Shown: positions 10,015-19,640 of the stretch, piece by piece
Layout of the letters: every line of letters starts with the position of its first letter
Position numbering within the stretch: the stretch's first letter is position 1
From: Planctomycetota bacterium
GTDB lineage: Bacteria > Planctomycetota > Phycisphaerae > SM23-33
DNA length: 37,575 nt
Direction of reading: 5' to 3'
NCBI GenBank assembly: GCA_026693065.1
Contig: JAPLNA010000310.1
Coordinates: 1 to 37,575 of the forward strand
Position numbers and translations under genes: made by a program
The notes under the pieces: generated by a model
What the model was told of the DNA's origin: nothing
Seen by the model: only the letters and a program-made list of their open reading frames with translations
Databases searched by the model: none

Positions 10015-11902
10015 GCAGGGTCGCGGCGTCGAGGGCGGCGGGCCAGCCGCCTTCAGCGTTCACCGTGGCGATGATCTCTTTCAGGAGGGCGTCGTAGCCC
10101 TTGGGTTTGGCCGGGTAACTGTGTTCGATGTTGACGAACTGCATGCCCGAGCCTTTCTGCATGACGGCGGAACAGGGCGCCCAGATGACCTCGTCGCGGT
10201 GGATCTGGTTGTCGACGACGTCGTCCATGTAGAGCGCCCAGGCCATCGACTGCCCGCTCGTCTTGTGGATCAGGTTTTTCCGCCAGAGGTTGTTATCGCC
10301 GCAGCACCAGGCGTACAGGGCTCCGCCGTCGACCATGGTCGTCATGAACTCGCTGACGAGGTTGTACTCGACCTGGTTGTCCCCCGAGTGCAGCCAGCCC
10401 TTGAAGCTCGCGCGAGTGAAGGGCTTGTGCCCGTTGACGTCGTTCCAGCGGATCTGATACTGCGACTGCGTGTTGCCGTAGCAGTCGGCGCAGTCCATCC
10501 TCGAGGGATCGTTGGCCTGCTCGAAGGACGCCCCCACGATGACCACGCCGGCGTAGGGCAGGCGGCGAAGGCAGTTGCCACGGATGCGATTGCCCCCGCT
10601 GCCGTAGAGCGTCACCGCCGCCGAGTGCATGTACTCCAGGCCGGAGTCGTGGACGTAGTTCCGCTCGACGGCGTTCCGCTTGTTCACGTCCACGGCCCCG
10701 GGGCCGTAACCGCTCAGTTGCACCCCCCCGCTGGCCAGCCAGGCCATCTCGTTGCGGACGACCCGGTTGCCCTGGGCGTAATGGTCGAGCACGAGGGCGT
10801 AGCCGCCCGAATGCAGGATGCGGTTACCCTCGACGAGGCAGTCCCGCGCGCCCTGGAGGTAGATCGTCGCGTCGGTGTTCTCGCTGTTGCGTTTGAGCCA
10901 CTCGTCCGGCCAGCGGTCTTCGGCCAGGCGGTCGGTGTACTGGAACGTCAGGCCGCGAATCTCCACGTGGTGGACCTGTTGTTTCCACCCCTGGGCCTCC
11001 TCGTCGCCCTGGAGGCGGACCAGTTCGTACAGGGCCGGGGCCTCGACGGTCTTGCCGGTCATCGTGCCGTCGGGGGGCCAGTAGTAGACTCGCCCGGCGG
11101 CGGAGTCGACCACCCACTCGCCGGGCTGGTCCAGGACGGTCAGGGCGTTGCGGAGGTTGAAGGCCCCGCCGCCAAAGGCGAAAAGATTCCCGGGGTTCTG
11201 CCCGGTGTTCTTCCCGTGCATGCGGGCGGTGTTCCGGGCCGCGTCGATGTCCTTGAGAACGACGAGGCTGTTCCACCAGGTGGCGGTAATGACGTCCATT
11301 TCGACCTGGCCGTCGCCGGGCAGGTTCTCGAGCACGCCGGGGGGGAACGTGGCCAGCCGTCCTTCCGGCGCCGCCGGACCGGCAGACGCCAGGCGAGGCC
11401 AGTCCGTCGGCCACCGGGTGCTCGGGGTGGTCCGGGCGTTGGGTTCGCCGCGCCCGTCCACGTACAGATAGTGGAACCGCCAGCCCTTGGGGACGTCGGC
11501 GACCCAGAGCTTGCCCGCGGCCTTCGGGTTCGCCGCCGGGGGCGGGGCGTCCAGCTTCTTCCAGCCGGCGATCGGACGAACGCCGGTGATCACGGCCGTC
11601 TCGCCCTCGGGGGCCGTGTACACCACCGGCGAGCCGGCTTCGCCGGAGTCCTGGGGGGTCAACGTGAACGTCTTGTCCAGGTTGTACCGCCCGGCCCGGA
11701 GATAGACGCTCACGCCGCCGGGGGGCAGAGGGTTCTTCTTGCGTTGGCGGATGGCGTCGCGCGCCCGCTCGAGGGTCGCCAGTGGCTTGTCCTTCGTGCC
11801 GGGGTTGGCGTCATTTCCGCTCGGGGAGACATACAGATCACTTGCGTGGGCCGTCAGGCCCGTCATCATCCACAACACGGTGGCCATGGCGGCGAGTCTC
11901 AT
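10007..11902 (-). CDS. Secreted right-handed beta-helix protein (GH141-like)
   Basis: Signal peptide MRLAAMATVLWMMTGLTAHA; DLYVSPSGNDANPGTKDKPLATLERARDAIRQRK; beta-helix rungs (YLQGARDCLVEGNRILHSGGYALVLDHYAQGNRVVRNEM). Confidence 0.82.
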   Translation of the reverse strand: MRLAAMATVLWMMTGLTAHASDLYVSPSGNDANPGTKDKPLATLERARDAIRQRKKNPLPPGGVSVYLRAGRYNLDKTFTLTPQDSGEAGSPVVYTAPEGETAVITGVRPIAGWKKLDAPPPAANPKAAGKLWVADVPKGWRFHYLYVDGRGEPNARTTPSTRWPTDWPRLASAGPAAPEGRLATFPPGVLENLPGDGQVEMDVITATWWNSLVVLKDIDAARNTARMHGKNTGQNPGNLFAFGGGAFNLRNALTVLDQPGEWVVDSAAGRVYYWPPDGTMTGKTVEAPALYELVRLQGDEEAQGWKQQVHHVEIRGLTFQYTDRLAEDRWPDEWLKRNSENTDATIYLQGARDCLVEGNRILHSGGYALVLDHYAQGNRVVRNEMAWLASGGVQLSGYGPGAVDVNKRNAVERNYVHDSGLEYMHSAAVTLYGSGGNRIRGNCLRRLPYAGVVIVGASFEQANDPSRMDCADCYGNTQSQYQIRWNDVNGHKPFTRASFKGWLHSGDNQVEYNLVSEFMTTMVDGGALYAWCCGDNNLWRKNLIHKTSGQSMAWALYMDDVVDNQIHRDEVIWAPCSAVMQKGSGMQFVNIEHSYPAKPKGYDALLKEIIATVNAEGGWPAALDAATLPR

Positions 11903-11933
11903 TCGGATGCTCCTTTTCGCGGGCGCGCGTGGG

Positions 11934-12854
11934 TCAGCCTTTGACCGCCCCGCTGGTGAGGCCGGCGACGAATTCCTTCTGCAGGGCGAAGAACAGCACC
12001 GCCGGCGGGATGATCGCCAGAAGCGTCCCGGCCATGTACGTGCCGTAGTGCTGAACGTACAGGCCGAGCGACTGGTTGAGAACCACGGGCAGCGTCAGCT
12101 TGCTCTGGGTCTGGAGGAAGACCTGGGGCCCGACGAAGGCGTTCCACGCGCCCAGGAAGGCGATGAGGCAGAAGGCGGCGCTCATGGGTCGCACGAGGGG
12201 CATGACCACGTGGAGGTAGATGCCGAACTCGCCCGCGCCGTCCATGCGGGCGGCCTCGATCAGGCTGTCCGGGACGGCGGTGATCGCCTGGCGGAACAGG
12301 AACATGCCGAACACGTTGACCGCCCCGGGCACGAGCAGGGCCCAGTAGGTGTCCATCCATCCCAACTGATAGATCATCCGGTAGACGGGGGCCAGGAACA
12401 GCATGCCCGGCATCATCATCGTCGCGAGCATGAAGGCCATGAGCAGCTTCTTCGCCCGGAAGCGGAACTTGGCCAGGGCGTAGCCGCCCAGCGAGCAGAA
12501 GAACAAGGGGATGATCGTCCCGGCCCCGGCCAGGAACAGCGAGTTGACGATGTATTCCCAGAAATAGACCGTGCCCTGGGCGGTTTGCTGGCCCGAGAAC
12601 AGGTCGCGGAAGTTCTGGAGGTTCACCGTGTCCGGCGACCAGTCTCGAACCGGCGGGAGGAAGGTGAACTGCATCAGGACGTCCTTGTCCTTGAACGCCG
12701 AGCACACCAGCCAGACAAACGGCGACAGCACCAGGCCCGACGCGACGGCCAGCAGGAGATACCTGGCGTACACGGTCGACGCCTTGCGCCGCGCCAACCG
12801 CAGGGCGACGTAGACGGCCGCCGCCGCGAGAATCATCCCGTGCCATGCGTTCAT
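11934..12854 (-). CDS. Carbohydrate ABC transporter permease (MalG-type)
   Basis: Multiple TM segments, EAA-type motif DSLIEAARMDGAGEFGIYLHVVMPLVRP, C-terminus FVAGLTSGAVKG. Confidence 0.9.
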   Translation of the reverse strand: MNAWHGMILAAAAVYVALRLARRKASTVYARYLLLAVASGLVLSPFVWLVCSAFKDKDVLMQFTFLPPVRDWSPDTVNLQNFRDLFSGQQTAQGTVYFWEYIVNSLFLAGAGTIIPLFFCSLGGYALAKFRFRAKKLLMAFMLATMMMPGMLFLAPVYRMIYQLGWMDTYWALLVPGAVNVFGMFLFRQAITAVPDSLIEAARMDGAGEFGIYLHVVMPLVRPMSAAFCLIAFLGAWNAFVGPQVFLQTQSKLTLPVVLNQSLGLYVQHYGTYMAGTLLAIIPPAVLFFALQKEFVAGLTSGAVKG

Positions 12855-12860
12855 CGCATT

Positions 12861-13763
12861 CTACTCCCGGGCCGCATGCGAGATCCTCAACTGGGCCAGG
12901 CTGATGACGGCGATAATCAGGGCGAGAATCCACCCGACGGCCGAACCGGTGCCCAGGTCGCCGGCGGCGAAGGCGGTATTGTAGAGATACCCGACGATCG
13001 TGAGCCCGCTGTTCTTGGGGCCGAAACCTTTCAGCAGGGCGTAGGGCAACTCGAATAACTGGTACGACCCGATGGTGCTCATGACGACGACAAAGACGGC
13101 CACGGGCTTGATCGAGGGCAGCGTCACGTGCCAGAAGACCCTCCAGGGCCCCGCGCCGTCCACGGTGGCGGCCTCGACGAGGTCTTTCTCGACGTTTTGG
13201 AGAGCCGCCAGGAAGTAGATCATGTTGAACCCGACGTAGAGCCACAGGCTCGTCACGATCAGGGCGGGCATCACGAGCGAAGGGTTGCTGAGCCAGCGTT
13301 CCTCCAGCCCCCACCCGATCAGGGCCTGCAGGAACTGGTTGAACATGCCGTAGCGGGGCATGAAGATGACCGAGAAGATCACGCCGACGAAGATCTGCCC
13401 GACGAGGTTGGGGCTGAACAGGAGGAGGCGGAAGAAACCTTTCAGCCGGCTTCGGCCCGCGTTGAGCATCAGGGCCAGCCCGAGCGCCAGGGGCAATTGC
13501 ACGAAGACGGACACGAGGGCGTAGACCGTGGTATTCCAGAGGGCGGTGTAGAAGTCCGGGTCGCTCAGGACGAAGCGGAAGTTGTCGAGCCCGACCCAGA
13601 CGTGGCTTCGGGGCCCGTTGGTCTGCTGGAACGCCAGCAACACCGCGTTGATGAACGGGTAGACGAAGAACACCGCCGTCAGGGCCAGGTAGGGCGCGAG
13701 GAACACCCACGGCGTCCATCGCGCCGACCGGCCGCCGGCGGGTCGCTTGCGGAGATCGTTCAT
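12861..13763 (-). CDS. Carbohydrate ABC transporter permease (MalF-type)
   Basis: Start at 13763 (MNDLRKRPAGG...WTPWVFLAPYLALTAVFFVYPF); EAA motif KDLVEAATVDGAGPWRVFWHVTLPSIKP; 4-nt overlap with the upstream SBP gene. Confidence 0.9.
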   Translation of the reverse strand: MNDLRKRPAGGRSARWTPWVFLAPYLALTAVFFVYPFINAVLLAFQQTNGPRSHVWVGLDNFRFVLSDPDFYTALWNTTVYALVSVFVQLPLALGLALMLNAGRSRLKGFFRLLLFSPNLVGQIFVGVIFSVIFMPRYGMFNQFLQALIGWGLEERWLSNPSLVMPALIVTSLWLYVGFNMIYFLAALQNVEKDLVEAATVDGAGPWRVFWHVTLPSIKPVAVFVVVMSTIGSYQLFELPYALLKGFGPKNSGLTIVGYLYNTAFAAGDLGTGSAVGWILALIIAVISLAQLRISHAARE

Positions 13764-15145
13764 CGGGCCCCCTCCCGCGACCCGGGGGCCTCCGGGCGGA
13801 GGAACACGTTTCGCTGCATTACCGTCCGGACGTACTGGGCGCAGCGGGCCAATTCCCGATCGATGAAATCCCTCAGGCCTTCGTCGCCGTGCTTGTCGAA
13901 GTACTCCGCGGCGTTCAGGTAGGCCTCGGTGAGCTTCGCCCCGGCCAGTTGGGTGTAGGGGCTGACGTAGCAGGCGGGGATGCGGGGCGCCAGGCCCGCG
14001 TAGAGCCGCCCGATCGGCTGACCCGAATAAAAGGCCCGCGGCTCGTCGAAGGCGGGCATGTCCCAGGAGTCTTTCAAGGCCGAAAGAATGCTCGTGTCCC
14101 GGAACCGCTCGCCCAGTTCCTCCTTCTTCAGGTAGAGGAACTTGGCGAACTCCCAGGCCAGGTCCTGGTTCCGGCAGGCCTTGGTGATGGCCAGGCCCGT
14201 GCCGCCCCAGGTGCTGGTCCGGCGGCCGCCGGGGGCCCACGCCGGCAGGGGCATCAGGGCCACCTGGCCCGACAGGTTGGGCACGTCCAGCTCGAACTGC
14301 TTGCTGCGCCAGTCCGGGCAGACGAAGAACAGCACGAGCCCGTCATTGACGGCCTTGGCGAGGCTCTGCCCCCACCCGGCCTCGAAGCCGATGCGATGGG
14401 GCCCGCGCATCACGTGCAGATACCAGAGGATCGTATCGGCCGTCAGGGGGGTGTCGAACGTCACGCTCCCGCCCGCGTCGAACAGGCCCCCGCCCCGCTG
14501 GAGAAGGAGCATCTGGAGAAACTCGCCTCCCTTGCTGTCCAGGTCGATGGCGTAGCGGTCGGGAATGCCGTCGCCGTCCAGGTCCTTGGTGATGCGCCGC
14601 CCCATGGCCGTAAAGTCGTCCCAGGTCTTCAGATCGTCGACCTTGATCCCCAGCCGATCGATCAGATCACGCCGGTAGAAGAGCATGACGGGGTGCACGT
14701 CGTGCGGGAGGGCGAAGACGTGCCCGCGGCTGGACCATACGCTGAACCGCTCTTCCACCATGCGCCCGTAGAGCCCCTCCTTGCGAAGCCGGTCGGTCAA
14801 GTCCACGAACCCGACCTCCTCCAGCGGCCCGCGAGTGAAGTAGCCCATCGTGGAGATCAACAGTTCGACCATATCCGGGACCTCGGCGCCGGTCAGCATG
14901 GCCGACTGCAGCCGGCTGGTAAAGGCGTCGTAGCCGAGCATCTGCAACTGGATCTTGACGTGATGCGTCTTCTCGAACTCGGCGATGGCCTTGCGATAGG
15001 CCGCCACGTGATTGTCCGCGAAGATGCAGAACACCAGGTCCGGGCGCTCCGTCGTCCGCCCCGTACGGAGGGCGACGATGACCGACGCGCTGAGCAGCGT
15101 CAGCACGAGGATCCAGAAAGGCGCCTTGCCATAGGGAAATGTCAT
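13760..15145 (-). CDS. Sugar ABC transporter extracellular solute-binding protein, N-terminally membrane-anchored
   Basis: Single N-terminal TM segment (FWILVLTLLSASVIVAL); SBP family-1-like sequence (AIAEFEKTHHVKIQLQ...TSRLQSAMLTGAEVPDMVEL; WGGTGLAITKACRNQDLAWEFAKFL). Confidence 0.85.
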   Translation of the reverse strand: MTFPYGKAPFWILVLTLLSASVIVALRTGRTTERPDLVFCIFADNHVAAYRKAIAEFEKTHHVKIQLQMLGYDAFTSRLQSAMLTGAEVPDMVELLISTMGYFTRGPLEEVGFVDLTDRLRKEGLYGRMVEERFSVWSSRGHVFALPHDVHPVMLFYRRDLIDRLGIKVDDLKTWDDFTAMGRRITKDLDGDGIPDRYAIDLDSKGGEFLQMLLLQRGGGLFDAGGSVTFDTPLTADTILWYLHVMRGPHRIGFEAGWGQSLAKAVNDGLVLFFVCPDWRSKQFELDVPNLSGQVALMPLPAWAPGGRRTSTWGGTGLAITKACRNQDLAWEFAKFLYLKKEELGERFRDTSILSALKDSWDMPAFDEPRAFYSGQPIGRLYAGLAPRIPACYVSPYTQLAGAKLTEAYLNAAEYFDKHGDEGLRDFIDRELARCAQYVRTVMQRNVFLRPEAPGSREGAR

Positions 15146-15228
15146 CCTAGCTCCGGTGCCGCGGGCTCGATATCACGGTCCGCCATGCGGCCATCCTACG
15201 GGCGGACCTCCGGGGCGGTCAAGGCCGC

Positions 15229-16113
15229 TCAGCCTTTGACGGCCCCGCTGGTCAGCCCGGTGATGAAGAATCGCTGGCCCAGGAGAAACAGGAGCAGGAC
15301 GGGGACGGTGGAGACCAGGGCCGCCGCCATCAGGTAGGTCCACTCCATCTCCGTCCCCCCGCTCATCGAGGCGATCGTCGCCCCGGCGATGACCTTCTGG
15401 AGCACGTCGAACTGGCTGGCCGGGTCGGTAATGAGCATCGGCCAGAGGAACGCCTCCCACCCGCCCAGGAAGCTCAGCACCGCGACGGTCGCGACGGCCG
15501 GGGCGGCCGTGGGGATCATGATGCGGAAGAGGATGCTGACCCACCCGGCCCCGTCAACGACGGCGGCCTCGACGAGCTCATCCGGCACGCGACAGAAGAA
15601 CTTCCACATCAGCAGCACCCCGAACGCACTGGTGGACATGGGCAGGAGCAGGCCCGGGAGGGTGTCGGCCAGCCCCAATCGCGTCACCGTCAGGTACAGC
15701 GAGACCATCATGCCCTCGAAGGGCACCATCATCGTGACCAGGAGCACAGGCAGGATGACCCGCTTGCCGGGCAGTTTCATCTTCGCCAGCGCGAAGCCCG
15801 CCATGCAGTTGAACAGCACGTTGAAGATCGTCGTGAACGCCGCCAGCAAGGCCGTATTGAGCAGCACCTGCCCCATGCGGAACTGCGGGCTCTGGAAAAG
15901 TTGCCCGAACGCGCGGAAGGTGATCTCCCCGGCCGGGGGGATCCACTCCATGGGCTGTTTCATCCACTGGGCCTGGGAGATGATCGAGCCCCTCGCCATC
16001 CAGAGCAGCGGGAAGCCGAAGAACACCGCCCCGCCCGCCAGGGCCAGGGCATAGAGGCTGCGGGCGAGGATTCGCCGGGGCCCGCGGCGGGTTGGACGGA
16101 GCGCCCGCGTCAT
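15229..16113 (-). CDS. Carbohydrate ABC transporter permease (MalG-type), second set
   Basis: Start at 16113 (MTRALRPTRRGPRR); EAA motif DELVEAAVVDGAGWVSILFRIMIPTAAP; C-terminus FITGLTSGAVKG. Confidence 0.9.
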   Translation of the reverse strand: MTRALRPTRRGPRRILARSLYALALAGGAVFFGFPLLWMARGSIISQAQWMKQPMEWIPPAGEITFRAFGQLFQSPQFRMGQVLLNTALLAAFTTIFNVLFNCMAGFALAKMKLPGKRVILPVLLVTMMVPFEGMMVSLYLTVTRLGLADTLPGLLLPMSTSAFGVLLMWKFFCRVPDELVEAAVVDGAGWVSILFRIMIPTAAPAVATVAVLSFLGGWEAFLWPMLITDPASQFDVLQKVIAGATIASMSGGTEMEWTYLMAAALVSTVPVLLLFLLGQRFFITGLTSGAVKG

Positions 16114-17003
16114 TCGAACCTCCGCGAGAGCCGGTTCATCCCCAGCGTCGCCAGCAGGATGATGACCATCAGGGCGAAGCTGATGGCGTTGGCCAGCCCC
16201 AGTTCGCCCGTCTGGAAGGCGGTGGTGTAGGCCTTCAGGGCGATGGTCTGGGTGTCGTACCGCCCGCCGGTGAGGACGAACATCGGCTCGAAGACGCGGA
16301 AGGCCCCGATGCTCGAGAGCGTGGCCACCATCGCCAGCACGGGGGCCACCGAGGGCACGGTGATGTGGGCGAACCGCGCCCACCGCCCCGCGCCGTCGAC
16401 GGCGGCGGCCTCGTGAAGCTCCCGCGGCACGTCCTGCAACGCCGCCAGAATGATGATGGAGAAGAACGCCGTGCTCTTCCACAGCGTGATGAAGATGATC
16501 GTCGGCATCGCCCAGCGCGAATCCCACAGCCAGGGCACCGGCTGCGGGTCGAACCCCATCGCGCTCTGGAGCGAGGTGAGCAGGGCGTTGACGGGCCCGG
16601 CGGCGCCGCTGTGGAAGATGAACCGGAACACGCTGACGGCCACGATGCCCGAGACCGCCACCGGCACGAAGTAGATCGAGCGGATGAGTTTCATCCCCCG
16701 GAACGTGCGGTTGAGCAGCAGGGCCACGCCCAGCGATATCGCCAGGTTCAGCGGCACGAACAGCACCAGGTAGTACAGCGTGTTGACGAAGGCGCCCAGG
16801 CACTCGCGGTCGCGGACGATCTGGAGGTAGTTGTCGAAGCCCACGAAGTGGGCGTTGAGGAAGCGGCTGCACTGGGTGAACGACAGGGCCAGGGCGATCA
16901 GCGTGGGCACGAACACGCAGACGGTCAGGACCGTCGCGGCGGGGGTCATAAGGATCCAGCCCGTGGCGGCCTCGGAGGCCCGTCGTCCGGCCAGTCGGCC
17001 CAT
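16110..17003 (-). CDS. Carbohydrate ABC transporter permease (MalF-type), second set
   Basis: Start at 17003 (MGRLAGRRASEAATGWILMTPAATVLTVCVFVPTLIALALSFTQ); EAA motif RELHEAAAVDGAGRWARFAHITVPSVAP. Confidence 0.9.
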   Translation of the reverse strand: MGRLAGRRASEAATGWILMTPAATVLTVCVFVPTLIALALSFTQCSRFLNAHFVGFDNYLQIVRDRECLGAFVNTLYYLVLFVPLNLAISLGVALLLNRTFRGMKLIRSIYFVPVAVSGIVAVSVFRFIFHSGAAGPVNALLTSLQSAMGFDPQPVPWLWDSRWAMPTIIFITLWKSTAFFSIIILAALQDVPRELHEAAAVDGAGRWARFAHITVPSVAPVLAMVATLSSIGAFRVFEPMFVLTGGRYDTQTIALKAYTTAFQTGELGLANAISFALMVIILLATLGMNRLSRRFE

Positions 17004-18316
17004 CAGCGTCTCCCCTGCACGAAATGCCGGTGCGTGCGCCAATAGTCGTCCACGGCGTTCTGCATCTGGGCGGCGGCGGCCTTGACGACGGCGCCCACGT
17101 CCGCGTCCGCGCGGGGCATCACCGGGTCGAGCACGAGGTTGGCGAACCGCCCGTACCACAACTCGCCGATGAAGGGCACGAGCGGGTTGTTGCGCCCGGC
17201 GAGCATCGCCTCCTTCATCGCCGCCAGGTGGGGGTGGTCGGCGGCGAAACCGGACAGCTCGAACGTCCGCAGGTTCGCCGGCGGGGAGCCGGTCTGGTCG
17301 GACCAGGCCCGCTGCACCTCCGGCCTCGTCGCGTAAGCCATGAACCGCCACGACAGGCCCTGGTGGCGCGAGGCGGCCGGAATCGCCATGTGCTGCCCGC
17401 CGTAGAAACCGAAGCGGAACTTCCCCGCCGGCAGCGGCGCCAGGGCCCACTTACCCTTGTAGGCCGGGTAACTCTCGTCCAAAAAGCCCAGGGCCCAGGA
17501 GCCGTCGATCATCATGGCCGCCCGCCCGGCCGACCACATCTCGCTGACGGGCGTGCCGCGAGTCAGGGCCGGGTCGCAGACCTTGTGAACGTGGACCAGG
17601 TCGTGGACGAACTGCACCGCCCCGATCACCTCGGGGGTGTCGATGGTGACGCGGCGGCAGTCGGGGCTGAGCACGTCGCCGCCGTTCTGCCACATCCACG
17701 CCCACATCCAGAAGGGCCCCTGGGGCTCGAGGGCCAGCGGGTACTTCATGCCGAGTTTGTCCTGGAGGGTGCGGCAGACGGCCAGCAGTTCCTCCCACGT
17801 TCGCGGCGGGCCCACGCCCGCCCGGGCCAGCAGGTCCGTGCGGTAATACAGCCCGCCGTATCCGCCGTACCAGGGGATGGAATAGCAGACCTTGCCCACG
17901 TATCCGTCGGCGACCATGCTGGGGGGGAAGTCACTCTGGCGGTAGGCCGCGTCGTCGCGGATGTACGCGTCGAGGGGCGTCAGCAGGGCGTCCTGGTTCA
18001 AGGCGGCGATCACCCCGTCGTCGGCGACGAACACGTCGGGCGCCCGCCCGCCCAGCAGCCGCGTGGTGAGCATCCCCAGAAAGTGCCCCTGGTTAATGTC
18101 GGCGACGACGCGAACCGCAACGTCGGGGTTGTCTTTCTCGAACCCGTCGGCGACCCCTCGCCAGAACCGCTGCGTCCGGGCGGCCGATCCGCCCCCGGCG
18201 TAGGTCCAGAACTCGATGGCCGTCTTGCCCGCCGGCGGCGGCTGGGGGCGGCGAAACAGGCCCAGCCCCGCGAAGGCCGCCACGCACCCCGCCAGCAGAA
18301 GCAATGCCTGTTTCAT
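17003..18316 (-). CDS. Sugar ABC transporter solute-binding lipoprotein
   Basis: Start at 18316 (MKQALLLLAGC..., lipobox LAGC); IEFWTYAGGG...FEKDNPDVAVRVVADINQGHFLGMLTTRLLGGRAPDVFVADD. Confidence 0.88.
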   Translation of the reverse strand: MKQALLLLAGCVAAFAGLGLFRRPQPPPAGKTAIEFWTYAGGGSAARTQRFWRGVADGFEKDNPDVAVRVVADINQGHFLGMLTTRLLGGRAPDVFVADDGVIAALNQDALLTPLDAYIRDDAAYRQSDFPPSMVADGYVGKVCYSIPWYGGYGGLYYRTDLLARAGVGPPRTWEELLAVCRTLQDKLGMKYPLALEPQGPFWMWAWMWQNGGDVLSPDCRRVTIDTPEVIGAVQFVHDLVHVHKVCDPALTRGTPVSEMWSAGRAAMMIDGSWALGFLDESYPAYKGKWALAPLPAGKFRFGFYGGQHMAIPAASRHQGLSWRFMAYATRPEVQRAWSDQTGSPPANLRTFELSGFAADHPHLAAMKEAMLAGRNNPLVPFIGELWYGRFANLVLDPVMPRADADVGAVVKAAAAQMQNAVDDYWRTHRHFVQGRR

Positions 18317-18367
18317 CGCCTGCCTTCCCGTCCGGTCGCCGGGCGCCATGCCGCCCGACGCGACGCC

Positions 18368-18396
18368 ATTCTACGCCCGCCGGCGGTCTGACGCAA
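18368..18396 (-). promoter_or_regulatory. Candidate sigma70-type promoter for the ABC importer operon
   Basis: Minus strand TTGCGT (18396-18391) - 17 nt - TAGAAT (18373-18368), about 50 nt upstream of the SBP start codon. Confidence 0.4.
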
Positions 18397-18407
18397 TCGA
18401 ACAGCAA

Positions 18408-18419
18408 TTTCCCGGGAAA
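18408..18419. promoter_or_regulatory. Perfect 12-bp palindrome TTTCCCGGGAAA between divergent promoters (candidate operator)
   Basis: Direct sequence reading; lies between the minus -35 (18391-18396) and the plus -35 (18436-18441). Confidence 0.35.
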
Positions 18420-18435
18420 CCAGCCCGGATTCCGC

Positions 18436-18464
18436 TTGACGGAATGCGACGGCAGGTATATATA
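18436..18464 (+). promoter_or_regulatory. Candidate sigma70-type promoter for the PEP-CTERM gene cluster, overlapped by inverted repeat ATTCCG-CTTGA-CGGAAT (18429-18445)
   Basis: TTGACG (18436-18441) - 17 nt - TATATA (18459-18464). Confidence 0.5.
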
Positions 18465-18535
18465 TGATGGAGACTCAAGTAGCGGTCGGCAATTCTAATG
18501 TGGTCATCGGTCGTTCCTTTACAGGGAGAGCGAAG

Positions 18536-19594
18536 ATGCGCGCACATCTGGCAACAATCCTGGCCGTAGGGGTGCTGGGTGGTTTCGGTTCGATGGTCTG
18601 GGCCTACAACCTGGTCGACGTGACCCCGGGGGCGGCCAACCCGCCCGGGGCCTCGACGCCTGCCCTCCCGCCTCCGTATGACACCATGGGCCTGGCCAAC
18701 GTGCTTTCCCCGGCCGTAACACCGGGCGTCACAACCACATCGGTCAATCTGTTCGGCTTCGACTGGGTCTATCAGAACAACGATCTCAACACCTTGCCCA
18801 CGACCAACACGTTAAACGACGAGCATGCCCCCGCCACGGGAGCGCCCAATGACATCGACGGCATCATCTTCTGGACGAACGGGTACCAACGGGTGTCCTT
18901 CTCGGGCCTGTCGGCCAACGTACAGAATATCCGTGTCTGGGGCGATAACGGCGACCGAATCGCCTGTCAGGTAACTGTTTACAGCACGACCGCGACTCTG
19001 GCCGGCGCCGACCTACTGGATCCGACCAAGTACAGCAACGTGGCCCTGGCGACGACGGCCGTGTCCTACACCGGCGACCCTTGGCCGTCCTTCGGCGGCT
19101 GGCAAGGCATCAGCGACAGCCCGTGGTATCAGGATTTTGCCGTTGCCACGGCCGCCGGCACCACGAGCATCCTGTTGGACTTCGGCTACGGGTCCACGGG
19201 GACCACCTCCCACACCCCCTCCCCGACCCCCGCGATTTACTGGTCCCGCCTGTATGAGATCCAGGCCTTCGGCACGGCCGGGGCCTCCTGGCCCAACTAC
19301 CTCGATGGCGACTTCAACAAGGACGGCGAGGTCGGCCCGGAAGACTTCGGCATCCTGAAGGACAACTTCGGCCTCGACAGCCTGCCCTTCGGCAACCACG
19401 AGAGCTGGACGCTGGGCGACGCCAACGACGACGGTGAGATCGGCCCGGAAGACTTCGGCATGCTGAAGGACAACTTCGGCCTCGACGGCGGACCCACCGG
19501 TACGTATCCCCTGTCGAACGTGCCCGAACCGGCCACCCTGGCCCTGTTGGGCCTGACCCTTCCGATCTTGCTGAAACGAAGGCCCAAGGCCTGA
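18536..19594 (+). CDS. PEP-CTERM sorting-domain protein with dockerin-like Ca-binding loop pair (copy 1)
   Basis: Start at 18536 (MRAHLATILAVGVLGGFGSMVWA); GDFNKDGEVGPEDFGILKDNFGLD...GDANDDGEIGPEDFGMLKDNFGLD; VPEPATLALLGLTLPILLKRRPKA. Confidence 0.85.
   Translation: MRAHLATILAVGVLGGFGSMVWAYNLVDVTPGAANPPGASTPALPPPYDTMGLANVLSPAVTPGVTTTSVNLFGFDWVYQNNDLNTLPTTNTLNDEHAPATGAPNDIDGIIFWTNGYQRVSFSGLSANVQNIRVWGDNGDRIACQVTVYSTTATLAGADLLDPTKYSNVALATTAVSYTGDPWPSFGGWQGISDSPWYQDFAVATAAGTTSILLDFGYGSTGTTSHTPSPTPAIYWSRLYEIQAFGTAGASWPNYLDGDFNKDGEVGPEDFGILKDNFGLDSLPFGNHESWTLGDANDDGEIGPEDFGMLKDNFGLDGGPTGTYPLSNVPEPATLALLGLTLPILLKRRPKA
19295..19540 (+). repeat. Dockerin-like/PEP-CTERM cassette, copy 1 of 5 (~242 bp near-identical DNA)
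   Basis: Visual alignment with the cassettes at 20337, 21520, 22819 and 24138; only scattered substitutions. Confidence 0.85.
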
Positions 19595-19640
19595 TATACG
19601 CAGAACCTGTTCCCTGAACCACCGTTCGGAGGAGAACCAG

